From Pseudomonadota bacterium (lineage in GTDB: Bacteria > Pseudomonadota > Gammaproteobacteria > Burkholderiales > SHXO01): a stretch of 7,552 nt of DNA. The stretch is from assembly GCA_023430065.1 (NCBI GenBank), contig JAEZCG010000222.1:1-7552 (forward strand), written 5' to 3'. Shown here piece by piece: positions 1-5,991 of this stretch; positions within the stretch are counted from its first letter, which is position 1, and the number at the start of each line of letters is the position of its first letter. A model generated the notes under the pieces. The model did no database searches, was not told where the DNA came from, and saw nothing but the letters and a program-made list of their open reading frames with translations. The position numbers and the translations under genes were made by a program.

Positions 1-1
1 G

Positions 2-1057
2 GCCAGCGACGACCTGGCATTCCTGCAGTACACGGGCGGGACGACCGGTGTGTCGAAGGGTGCGATGCTGTATCACCGCCACGTGCTCTCGAACTTGCAG
101 CAGATGCGCATCTACTTCGGTTCGCACCTGCTCGAGGGGGAGGAGGTGGCGATCGCACCGCTGCCCTTCTATCACATCCTCGCGTTGGTGCTGAACTGCA
201 TGATGGTGGTCCGGCTGGGCGGGGTCCAGGTGCTGATCGCCAACCCGCGCGACATCCCGCGCTTCATCAAGACCCTCGCGAACAGCCGCTTCACGTTCTT
301 CGTGGGCGTCAACACGCTGTTCAATGCGCTGGTCAATCACCCGGAGTTCGCGAAAGTCGACTTCAGCAGACTGCGCATTGCAGGCGGCGGCGGCGCACCG
401 GTGCAGCTGCCGGTGGCCAGGCGCTGGAAGGAGATCACCGGTCGCGCGTTGTCGGAGGGCTATGGGCTGACAGAGACCTCGGGTGCGGTGTCGATCAATC
501 CGCCGACGCTCGAGGAACACAGCGGCACCACCGGTTTCCCCGTGCCCGGCACCGACGTGGAGATCCGCGACGATGCGGGAAACGTGCTCCCGCAGGGCGA
601 GGCCGGCCAGGTGTTCGTGCGCGGGCCCCAGGTGATGGCGGGCTACTGGCGCCGGCCCGAGGAAACGGCGAAGGTGATCGGTGCGGACGGATTCTTCGCC
701 ACCGGCGACATCGGCGTCATCACTCCGGAGGGGTACCTGAAGATCGTGGATCGCGTGAAGGACATGATTCTCGTCTCGGGCTTCAACGTGTATCCGAACG
801 AACTGGAGGAAGTGGCGGTGATGCACCCGGGGGTGCTCGAGGCCGCGGCGATCGGCGTGCCGGATTCGCACACGGGCGAGGCGGTGAAGCTGTTCGCCGT
901 CCGTCGCGACCCGACGGTCACGGCGGAGCAGCTGATCGCGCATTGCCGCGTGAACCTGACCGGCTACAAGGTGCCCCGCCACGTCGAGTTCCGCGACACA
1001 CTGCCCAAGAGCCCCGTCGGCAAGATCCTGCGCCGGGAGTTGCGTCCCAAGTCCTGA
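2..1057 (+). CDS. Long-chain acyl-CoA synthetase (FadD-like AMP-binding ligase), 5'-truncated by the window edge
   Basis: The product activates a carboxylic acid, probably a fatty acid, to its acyl-CoA through an acyl-adenylate in the cytoplasm. The frame is open from base 2, and the first codons already encode the P-loop YTGGTTGVSKG (fragment residues 10-20). The gene therefore starts upstream, and the GTG at 50 is internal. Later ANL-superfamily motifs appear in order: YGLTET (154-159), the ATP-ribose-binding TGD (234-236), the hinge region DRVKDMILVSGFNVYPNELEE, and the C-terminal PKSPVGKILRREL with the adenylation lysine at 341. The 351 residues seen plus about 200 missing would match the roughly 560-residue E. 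coli FadD. The wording of the P-loop and the FNVYPNE segment resembles FadD more than acetyl-CoA or CoA-independent ligases, but the acyl chain cannot be read from sequence. The lactonase gene follows after 9 bp and is probably co-transcribed. Confidence 0.93.
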   Translation, partial: ASDDLAFLQYTGGTTGVSKGAMLYHRHVLSNLQQMRIYFGSHLLEGEEVAIAPLPFYHILALVLNCMMVVRLGGVQVLIANPRDIPRFIKTLANSRFTFFVGVNTLFNALVNHPEFAKVDFSRLRIAGGGGAPVQLPVARRWKEITGRALSEGYGLTETSGAVSINPPTLEEHSGTTGFPVPGTDVEIRDDAGNVLPQGEAGQVFVRGPQVMAGYWRRPEETAKVIGADGFFATGDIGVITPEGYLKIVDRVKDMILVSGFNVYPNELEEVAVMHPGVLEAAAIGVPDSHTGEAVKLFAVRRDPTVTAEQLIAHCRVNLTGYKVPRHVEFRDTLPKSPVGKILRRELRPKS

Positions 1058-1066
1058 GGGAGGCCG

Positions 1067-2026
1067 ATGAACGTCGAGTCCCAGTACGTCCCCTGGCAGC
1101 CCAGCCAGCGCTATCCCGATCCTGCGATCGAGATCGTCGACCAGAGCTTCGACAAGTACCGCATCAAGCAGTCGTCGGTGGAGCGCATTGCGCACGGCTT
1201 CCGCTGGGCGGAGGGGCCGGTGTGGTTCGGAGACGGCCGTTACCTGTTGTGGAGCGACGTCCCGAACGACCGCATCATGAAGTGGGAGGAGGAGACCGGG
1301 GTGGTCAGCGCGTTTCGCTCGCCCTCCGGCCTGGCCAATGGCAACACCCGTGACCGGCAGGGGCGGCTGGTCACCTGCGAGCATGGCGGGCGGCGCGTCA
1401 CGCGCACCGAGTACGACGGCAGCATCCATGTCATCTGCGGCGGCTACCAGGGCAAGCGGCTGAATTCACCGAACGACGTGGTGGTGAAGTCCGACGGTTC
1501 AGTGTGGTTCACCGACCCGCCGTTCGGCCTGCTCGGCTGGTACGAAGGCACACGTGCCGAGCAGGAGCTGCCGCAGAACGTCTATCGCGTCGATGTCAAC
1601 GGCGAGGTGACGGTTCTCGAAAGCGAAGTCAACCGTCCCAATGGCCTGTGCTTCTCGCCGGATGAATCGATCCTTTATTTGGTCGAGTCCGGCACCGTGC
1701 CGCGTAACGTCTATGCCTACGACGTGGTGGACGGCGGGCGCCGCCTCGCCAATCGCCGCAAATTGATCGATGTCGGCGCCGGCACGCCGGACGGCATGCG
1801 CTGCGACGTCGACGGCAACCTATGGATGGGCTGGGGCATGGGCGATCCCATCCTGGACGGCGTGCACGTGTTCAACCCCGAAGGCCGCCTCATCGGACGC
1901 ATCCGCCTGCCCGAGCGCTGCGCCAACGTCTGCTTCGGCGGGCGTCATCGCAACCGCCTGTTCATGGCGGCGAGCAAGAGCGTGTACGCGCTGTACGTGA
2001 ACACGCAGGGCGCGGCAGGGGGATAA
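1067..2026 (+). CDS. SMP-30/gluconolactonase (LRE) family lactonase
   Basis: This 319-residue cytoplasmic six-bladed beta-propeller hydrolase of the SMP-30/gluconolactonase/LRE family probably opens a lactone. The family uses one divalent metal held by a Glu and two polar residues. Candidates here are E49 in WAEGPVW, N192 in RPNGLCFSPDE and D242 in GTPDGMRCDVDGNLW, with N136 in SPNDVV as the usual additional active-site Asn. Propeller-blade repeats of the form DG-x-(I/V)-WF/LW recur along the length. No signal peptide is visible. The ATG at 1067 is preceded by GGGAGG (1058-1063), which begins directly after the ligase stop codon, so the two genes almost certainly form one transcript. The substrate is unknown; pairing with an acyl-CoA ligase suggests that a released hydroxy- or sugar-type acid could be activated next, but this is only inference. 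Length is normal for the family. Confidence 0.88.
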   Translation: MNVESQYVPWQPSQRYPDPAIEIVDQSFDKYRIKQSSVERIAHGFRWAEGPVWFGDGRYLLWSDVPNDRIMKWEEETGVVSAFRSPSGLANGNTRDRQGRLVTCEHGGRRVTRTEYDGSIHVICGGYQGKRLNSPNDVVVKSDGSVWFTDPPFGLLGWYEGTRAEQELPQNVYRVDVNGEVTVLESEVNRPNGLCFSPDESILYLVESGTVPRNVYAYDVVDGGRRLANRRKLIDVGAGTPDGMRCDVDGNLWMGWGMGDPILDGVHVFNPEGRLIGRIRLPERCANVCFGGRHRNRLFMAASKSVYALYVNTQGAAGG

Positions 2027-2082
2027 GGACCGGTGCCGTCCCAGTTCCCTTCGCTGCTGCGTGCTGTCGGATCCGCGCTGGC

Positions 2083-2115
2083 TTACAGATTGAAGAATCC
2101 ATCTTCGATCTGTGA
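2083..2115. terminator. Hairpin between convergent genes, possible bidirectional terminator
   Basis: The 12-base arms 2085-2096 and 2102-2113 pair with one G-T wobble around a 5-base loop, and the stem can be extended by two more pairs to 2083/2115. It lies 56 bp after the lactonase stop and 85 bp before the end of the convergent regulator gene. Neither strand has a clear T-run after the stem, so it is not a textbook intrinsic terminator. It may block 3' exonucleases or work with Rho. The rest of 2027-2200 shows nothing else that I can support. Confidence 0.5.
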
Positions 2116-2200
2116 CCAGGAGTGGACACCGGGAGCGGACGCGCGACACTGAGCAGCAAGTGCCAAGAGCCGGCCGCAGCCGCATGCCTGCACCAGCCGG

Positions 2201-3667
2201 TCAACCGCCGCGCACCGTCAGATGCAGGCGCTCAGTCGTGGTCGATGGGGCCAATCCGAGGGTTACCGACAGCGTCTGCTTGAGCCGCCGATAGGCGGCG
2301 ATGGCTTCGGTGCGCCGGTCCAGTGCGACGTAGCAGCGCATCAGTCCCTGGTAGAAGGTCTCGATGATGGGATCTGCTTCCAGCCCGCGAAGATACCAGC
2401 CGATTGCCTCCTCGTAGCGCTGGTGCGCTTCGAGCTGGCGCCCCAGTTCACCCAGTGCATGGACGAACTTCGCGCGCAGGCGCTCGCGCGTGGGAACCGT
2501 GAACGGAGCGTCGACGTCGTCGGGCAGGAAGCTGCCCCGATACAGGGCCAGGGTCTTTTCCATCGTGCTGGCGTCACTTGCACCGAGGCGGCGCTCGAAG
2601 GCCCAGGCATCGACCCAGCTGCGCTGCGGGTCGATGGAGAGCTTCCCGCCACACTGGCGGATCAGGTCGTTGTCGCCCAGCAGCCGGCGCAGGCGCAGTA
2701 CGGTGATGCTCAGCGACTTGTGCGCGGCGTCGCCCTCCTCGTCGGGCCACAGGGCATCGACCAGCTGCTGCTCGGGGACCTCACGCGGTCCCAGAGCGAC
2801 CAGGGACTTGAGCAGAGCGAGGACCCTTCTGGGGGTCTTGCGCCCGACTTCCAGGGGATGCTCGTCGAGCCGCACTTCGAAGTCGCCCAGCGTTCGGATG
2901 CGCAGCGGCCAGGGCCAGCGCTCGATGTCGGGCGAGGGCGGGCGCAGACGGAAGGTCTCGCCGGACAGTTCTCCCGCCCCGCTCCCTGCATGCTTGAAGC
3001 GCTCCAGCATCAGGGTCACGCCCGCCGCCCAACCCGAAGCCTGGCGATGCAGGGACTGCACGATCCAGTCCTCGGCGATCCCGCGCCTGGCGGACATCGC
3101 CCGTGTCTCCTCCAGAGTCAGCTTCACCTCGCTCCAGTCGATGCGGAACAGCTGCGCACGGACCTCGAGTTCCGCGAAGTTCGCAGGCGGGGCGCTGCGG
3201 CTGATCACGATGAGGCTGCGCTGCGGCGGAACCTCCTCCACGGCGTGTCGCAGCAGCTCCGTCAGCAGGGGTTCGGCCGCCTCCTGGAAGTTGTCCAGCA
3301 CCAGCACAGGCACGCGCGTGAAGAACTGGCGAAAGAAGCGCCGGGCGAATGCCTGTAGATCGTTCAGGTGCTCCGGAGCGAGTTGCGGCAGGCGCGGGTT
3401 GCCGCGTGCCTCGACGGTCGATGACAGGTAGTGGAAGAAGGCGGCCGGGTCGCCATCGCCCGTGTCCACCTGGTACCAGACTTCCCTGCCTCCACGGTCC
3501 TGCAGGTAGCTCGCGACCAGGGTGGTCTTGCCTGAACCGGGCGGGGAGTCGATCCACACCAGCGGGCAGTCGCGCGCGCGGTCGAGCAGCGCGAAGAGGC
3601 GCTCGCGCGCCACTGCCTGGTGGGTGCGCGGACGGGTGAGCTTCGCGAGCACAGGGGAGCGTGGCAT
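2201..3667 (-). CDS. Compact MalT-like ATPase / BTAD (SARP-type) transcriptional regulator
   Basis: This 488-residue cytoplasmic regulator has two recognisable parts. Residues 1-225 resemble the NTPase of MalT/LAL regulators: AKLTRPR near the start, Walker A PPGSGKTT (42-49), Walker B VLVLDN (121-126), a sensor-like IVISR (153-157) and ASGWAAGVTLMLE (210-222). Residues 252-340 form an OmpR/SARP-type winged helix (WPWPLRIRTLGDFEVRLD, then LVDALWPDEEGDAAHKSLSITVLRLRRLLG). Residues 352-488 form a bacterial transcriptional activation (BTAD) TPR-like region. In the long homologues I recall, about 1000 residues, the middle is a long superhelical repeat region; here it is missing and the two halves join around residues 225-252. 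The ATG at 3667 is the only usable start after an in-frame TAA, and it matches the family N-terminus. Upstream lie a strong SD and an inverted repeat, described separately. The promoter, the ligand and the regulated genes are unknown; the neighbouring secreted-protein gene or the divergent enamidase gene are plausible targets. Confidence 0.85.
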   Translation of the reverse strand: MPRSPVLAKLTRPRTHQAVARERLFALLDRARDCPLVWIDSPPGSGKTTLVASYLQDRGGREVWYQVDTGDGDPAAFFHYLSSTVEARGNPRLPQLAPEHLNDLQAFARRFFRQFFTRVPVLVLDNFQEAAEPLLTELLRHAVEEVPPQRSLIVISRSAPPANFAELEVRAQLFRIDWSEVKLTLEETRAMSARRGIAEDWIVQSLHRQASGWAAGVTLMLERFKHAGSGAGELSGETFRLRPPSPDIERWPWPLRIRTLGDFEVRLDEHPLEVGRKTPRRVLALLKSLVALGPREVPEQQLVDALWPDEEGDAAHKSLSITVLRLRRLLGDNDLIRQCGGKLSIDPQRSWVDAWAFERRLGASDASTMEKTLALYRGSFLPDDVDAPFTVPTRERLRAKFVHALGELGRQLEAHQRYEEAIGWYLRGLEADPIIETFYQGLMRCYVALDRRTEAIAAYRRLKQTLSVTLGLAPSTTTERLHLTVRGG

Positions 3668-3707
3668 GCGTACCGCGCCGGGCCCGTCTGTGCCCGGCGA
3701 CCTCCTC
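3668..3707 (-). promoter_or_regulatory. Shine-Dalgarno separated from the regulator ATG by a foldable inverted repeat
   Basis: On the minus strand, GAGGAGGT (3700-3707) is an excellent Shine-Dalgarno, but it sits 32 nt before the regulator ATG, too far for normal initiation. No ATG, GTG or TTG lies at normal spacing. Directly between them are perfect 7-bp inverted arms, CGCCGGG (3693-3699, minus sense) and CCCGGCG (3676-3682, minus sense), with a 10-nt loop. If this hairpin forms, the SD and the ATG are separated by only 8 unpaired nucleotides (3668-3675). Folding is inferred from sequence alone. Confidence 0.5.
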
Positions 3708-3791
3708 GGTTATCGATGCTTCGTCCGGCAGCCCAAGTCTGCCTTCGGCGCCCGCAAAAATCGAGTAGGCGGGTGTATACCTTTCGTTGCA

Positions 3792-4286
3792 TCAGGGCAG
3801 CTTGTAGTCCAGGCGCTGCGCACATTGGAACTCGCCATTTGAACCCATGACCTTGCATTTCCAGGGGCCGCTCCCGGAGGCGCCGTTGTACTTTCCCGTG
3901 CCGCCGATGATTTCATTGGTCCCGCTGGCACCATCCCGGCCAAAGGAGCCGGTGAACTGGGTGAACAGCCGATCGCCGTCGGGATCGCCGAACGCGCAGA
4001 AACCATGGGTCTTGCCGATTCCGTCCTCGATGAGGAAGGAGTCGAAGCAGTTTGCAGGTCCGAGATGCAGCGGCCCAGCCCCCTTGTGGTTGAAGGTGGC
4101 GCCCGTAGCGTTTCCGCGGCCCAGCACGTAATTCTCTGCGGCGCTGACGGTGTCCGTGGTGATCTTCCACCCGGTGTGGAACTCGATGCTGCCCGACTTG
4201 GGTAGCTGCTCCGCGCGGACTGTCCCGGACGCGGTGGCAACGGCTCCGATGAGTACGACGGTGACTGCTCTGACGCTACTGGTCAT
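3792..4286 (-). CDS. Secreted hypothetical protein, possible allene-oxide-cyclase-like beta barrel
   Basis: This 164-residue exported protein has a Sec-type signal peptide: a hydrophobic core at residues 7-20, then VRA before E26 as a likely cleavage site. The mature part, about 139 residues, is Gly/Asp/Thr-rich and beta-strand-like. It contains four cysteines (C80, C97, C144, C155), enough for two disulfides in the periplasm or outside the cell. The segment GGTGKYNGASGSG (128-140) resembles the GTG-x-Y-x-GA-x-G signature of allene oxide cyclase/dirigent-type barrels. I place it there only tentatively and assign no enzyme activity. The ATG at 4286 has an AAGGA-type SD about 9 nt upstream. The start overlaps the end of the upstream 75-aa gene by 11 bp, suggesting translational coupling. 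The regulator gene follows in the same direction after 124 bp. This is a real gene by signal peptide, codon pattern and SD; its function is unknown. Confidence 0.78.
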   Translation of the reverse strand: MTSSVRAVTVVLIGAVATASGTVRAEQLPKSGSIEFHTGWKITTDTVSAAENYVLGRGNATGATFNHKGAGPLHLGPANCFDSFLIEDGIGKTHGFCAFGDPDGDRLFTQFTGSFGRDGASGTNEIIGGTGKYNGASGSGPWKCKVMGSNGEFQCAQRLDYKLP

Positions 4287-4503
4287 GGTCTGGGTTCCTT
4301 TCCTCAGTTGAGGGAGTCGAGGTGCACCTGATGCCGGCGCCTCGTTGGCCCGATCGGGGAGGCGGGCGTCTCACCGCCTGCCACAGTTCCTCCATCGTCT
4401 GGAAGGGAACGGTACGGCCGGTGCGAACCTCCTGAACGGTGCCCGCCATCGCATCGCCCTGCTGCCGGTACACCCTGACAACGAAGCTGCGCGGATCGGG
4501 CAT
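4276..4503 (-). CDS. Small conserved-looking hypothetical protein (75 aa)
   Basis: A 75-residue soluble protein with no signal peptide or membrane segment. The first 45 residues look folded: SFVVRVYRQQGDAMAGTVQEVRTGRTVPFQTMEELWQAV, a pattern of strand, strand, then a helix ending in ELW. I recall similar small proteins of unknown function in betaproteobacteria, but could not check this. The last 30 residues are Pro/Arg/Ser/Thr-rich and probably disordered. A longer reading could start at 4530, but the ATG at 4503 is preferred because CAGGAG (4511-4516) stands 7 nt before it. The gene ends 11 bp inside the next gene, which encodes the secreted 164-aa protein, so the two are likely translated together. 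Role unknown; the FVVRVYR...GTVQ...F...ELW layout might be a binding or regulatory module. Confidence 0.65.
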   Translation of the reverse strand: MPDPRSFVVRVYRQQGDAMAGTVQEVRTGRTVPFQTMEELWQAVRRPPPRSGQRGAGIRCTSTPSTEERNPDHDQ

Positions 4504-4569
4504 GTTCGTGCTCCTGCTCGGTGCGGACACGGTACGGCCGACGTCGCTACGTTTCGCTTACGGATTCGC

Positions 4570-4587
4570 GTGCACGCAGGCGTGCAC
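4570..4587. promoter_or_regulatory. Perfect 18-bp palindrome, candidate operator
   Basis: GTGCACGC-AG-GCGTGCAC has perfect 8-bp arms around a 2-bp spacer, 98 bp upstream of the enamidase ATG and 67 bp upstream of the small-protein ATG. Dyad symmetry of this size in a divergent promoter region is typical of a site for a dimeric helix-turn-helix repressor or activator. No identity of the binding protein can be read from the sequence. It could alternatively form an RNA hairpin in a leader. Confidence 0.5.
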
Positions 4588-4673
4588 CTGGGCGGTCGGC
4601 ATAGCCGCCCGGCCGATCCGGACCGTGCATCGGGATGACGCGGTACGCGCCGCGTGGCACCATGCGCGCATCC

Positions 4674-4682
4674 AAGGAGAGG
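4674..4682 (+). promoter_or_regulatory. Ribosome binding site fixing the enamidase start
   Basis: AAGGAGAGG, with its AAGGAG core 5 nt before ATG 4685, decides the start in favour of 4685 over the longer open frame that begins at 4439. The amino-acid similarity to enamidase also begins just after this ATG. Confidence 0.8.
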
Positions 4683-4684
4683 CC

Positions 4685-5878
4685 ATGGCGGTCGAACCCA
4701 CTGTCAGCCCGAAGGGCAAACTCGTCATCCGCAACATCGGACTGCTTCTCTCGGGCGATCTCGACCGGCCGATCCTCGAGGCCGACACGGTGATCGCGGT
4801 GGACGGGGTCATCACCGCGGTGGCCAAGGAGAAGGACTGCGACACCAGCCAGCCGGACACGCTGATCGACGCCAGGCGCACCTGCCTCGCGCCGGGGCTG
4901 ATCGATAGCCACGTGCACCCGGTCTTCGGCGACTGGACGCCGCGCCAGAGTCAACTGGGGTGGATCGACTCGACCCTGCATGGCGGCGTCACGACGATGA
5001 TCTCTGCCGGGGAAGTGCACCTTCCCGGCAGGCCGAAGGACATCGTCGGGCTCAAGGCGCTGGCCATCACCGCGCAGCGCGCCTTCCACAACTTCCGGCC
5101 CGGTGGGGTGAAGGTGCTCGCCGGCGCACCGGTCATCGAGAAGGGGATGACCGAGGCGGACTTCAGGGAGCTGGCCGAGGCCGGCGTCGGACTGCTGGGA
5201 GAGGTCGGTCTCGGCTCGGTGAAGGCAGGCGAGGAGGCGCAGCGCATGGTCGCCTGGGCACGCAAGGTCGGCATCCAGAGCACCATCCACACGGGCGGAC
5301 CCTCGATTCCCGGCTCGGGCCTGATCGACAAGGACGTGGTACTGGAAGCCGACGCCGACATCATCGGCCACATCAACGGCGGTCATACCGCGCTGCCGGA
5401 GGCGCATGTCTGCGAACTGTGCGAGCGCTCCTCGCGCGCGATCGAGATCGTGCACAACGGCAACGAGAAGATCGCCGTGGCGGCGGCGCAGACCGCGCGC
5501 GACCGCAAGTGCATGCACCGCGTGATCCTCGGCACCGACGGGCCCGCCGGCTCCGGTGTGCAGCCGCTGGGCATCCTGCGCATGGTCTCCCTGCTGTCCA
5601 GCTTCGCGGGGATACCGGCCGAGCAGGTGTTCTGCTTCGCCACCGGCAACACTGCGCGCATCCGCAAGCTCGACTGCGGGCTGATCGAGCCGGGTCGCGC
5701 GGCAGACTTCGTTTTTCTTGATCGTGCCCAGCACACCGCTGGCCGGACACTGCTGGAGAGTGTGCAGCTCGGCGACATCCCGGGCGTGGGCATGGTGGTG
5801 ATCGACGGCATCGTGCGCTGCGGGCGCAGCCGCAATACGCCGCCGGCCACCGAGGTGCCCGAGGTGCTCGGGCACTGA
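4685..5878 (+). CDS. Enamidase-like amidohydrolase (6-oxo-tetrahydronicotinate ring opening)
   Basis: This 397-residue cytoplasmic amidohydrolase has a metal-dependent TIM barrel with an N-terminal beta domain. It strongly resembles my recollection of enamidase (EC 3.5.2.18) from Eubacterium barkeri, which opens 1,4,5,6-tetrahydro-6-oxonicotinate to 2-formylglutarate and ammonia during nicotinate fermentation. Shared stretches include LHGGVTTMISAG (98-109), PGRPKD (114-119), GEVGLG (172-177), HTGG-x-SIPGS (202-211), HINGG (229-233), PLGILR (294-299) and SRNTPPA (382-388). Likely metal and catalytic residues are H76 and H78 (HVH), E173, H202, H229 and D285 in GTDGP, all present. The start at 4685 is supported by its SD. 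The next gene encodes a nicotinamidase homologue, which fits a pyridine-catabolic role. Nicotinate hydroxylase and 6-hydroxynicotinate reductase are not in the window, so the exact substrate is inferred; another cyclic amide is possible. Confidence 0.87.
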   Translation: MAVEPTVSPKGKLVIRNIGLLLSGDLDRPILEADTVIAVDGVITAVAKEKDCDTSQPDTLIDARRTCLAPGLIDSHVHPVFGDWTPRQSQLGWIDSTLHGGVTTMISAGEVHLPGRPKDIVGLKALAITAQRAFHNFRPGGVKVLAGAPVIEKGMTEADFRELAEAGVGLLGEVGLGSVKAGEEAQRMVAWARKVGIQSTIHTGGPSIPGSGLIDKDVVLEADADIIGHINGGHTALPEAHVCELCERSSRAIEIVHNGNEKIAVAAAQTARDRKCMHRVILGTDGPAGSGVQPLGILRMVSLLSSFAGIPAEQVFCFATGNTARIRKLDCGLIEPGRAADFVFLDRAQHTAGRTLLESVQLGDIPGVGMVVIDGIVRCGRSRNTPPATEVPEVLGH

Positions 5879-5910
5879 TCCGCTCCATCGGCGATGTATG
5901 GCCGTTGGGC

Positions 5911-5924
5911 ACTGGTGCTACACT
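5911..5924 (+). promoter_or_regulatory. Candidate sigma70 extended -10 promoter for the nicotinamidase gene
   Basis: TGCTACACT (5916-5924) fits an extended -10 element (TGn followed by TACACT) 67 bp before the TTG start. The -35 position, around 5896-5901, is a poor match, which is tolerable for extended -10 promoters. It suggests the gene can be transcribed apart from the enamidase gene. Prediction only. Confidence 0.4.
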
Positions 5925-5980
5925 CGGCCGGTGCGGTAGCCAGGTGGCGCCGCGCATCCTCACCGATTCACTTGCACGCT

Positions 5981-5985
5981 AGGAG
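5981..5985 (+). promoter_or_regulatory. Ribosome binding site supporting a TTG start
   Basis: AGGAG stands 6 nt before TTG 5992. The twin-arginine motif begins four codons later, as expected at a true N-terminus, so the TTG is taken as the start even though no ATG is available there. Confidence 0.75.
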
Positions 5986-5991
5986 AGCGCT

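Larger units (their letters stand above)
4504..4684. promoter_or_regulatory. Divergent intergenic region between the small-protein operon and the enamidase gene
   Basis: These 181 bp separate two genes transcribed away from each other and must hold promoters for both. I cannot assign a convincing -35/-10 pair on either strand. The notable content is a perfect 18-bp palindrome at 4570-4587, listed separately, and a weaker 6-bp stem at 4590-4595/4605-4610. The + strand frame of the enamidase stays open back to 4439, but that extension lacks family similarity. Confidence 0.6.

Noticed and set aside
50..52. GTG as the start of the acyl-CoA ligase
   Set aside because: The frame is open upstream to the window edge and encodes the first half of the conserved P-loop, so the GTG is an internal valine codon.
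2222..3358. A 378-codon + strand open frame opposite the regulator gene
   Set aside because: Antisense shadow. The minus strand encodes Walker motifs, a winged helix and a BTAD domain, whereas the + strand product has no domain pattern.
3705..3740. Weak promoter-like TTGGGC...GATAAC on the minus strand before the regulator
   Set aside because: Only 3/6 and 4/6 matches with a 16-bp spacer; too weak to call in GC-rich DNA.
3720..3775. Short inverted repeats (GGCAG/CTGCC and CCCGC/GCGGG) after the secreted-protein gene
   Set aside because: Stems of only 5 bp with 7- to 13-nt loops and no suitable T-run; not supportable as terminators.
4409..4540. Exact 12-bp direct repeat ACGGTACGGCCG at 4409 and 4529, 120 bp apart
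   Set aside because: A 12-mer repeat is expected about once by chance in a window of this length and GC content, and one copy is inside coding sequence; no other element shares it.
4439..4684. N-terminal extension of the enamidase frame by 82 codons
   Set aside because: It overlaps the minus-strand 75-aa gene and lacks family similarity; a strong SD and the onset of homology place the start at 4685.
4547..5875. A 442-codon open frame on the minus strand opposite the enamidase gene
   Set aside because: It is an antisense shadow created by GC-rich codon use: its translation is low-complexity Arg/His/Ala/Asp-rich with no recognisable motif, while the + strand frame has full enamidase motifs.
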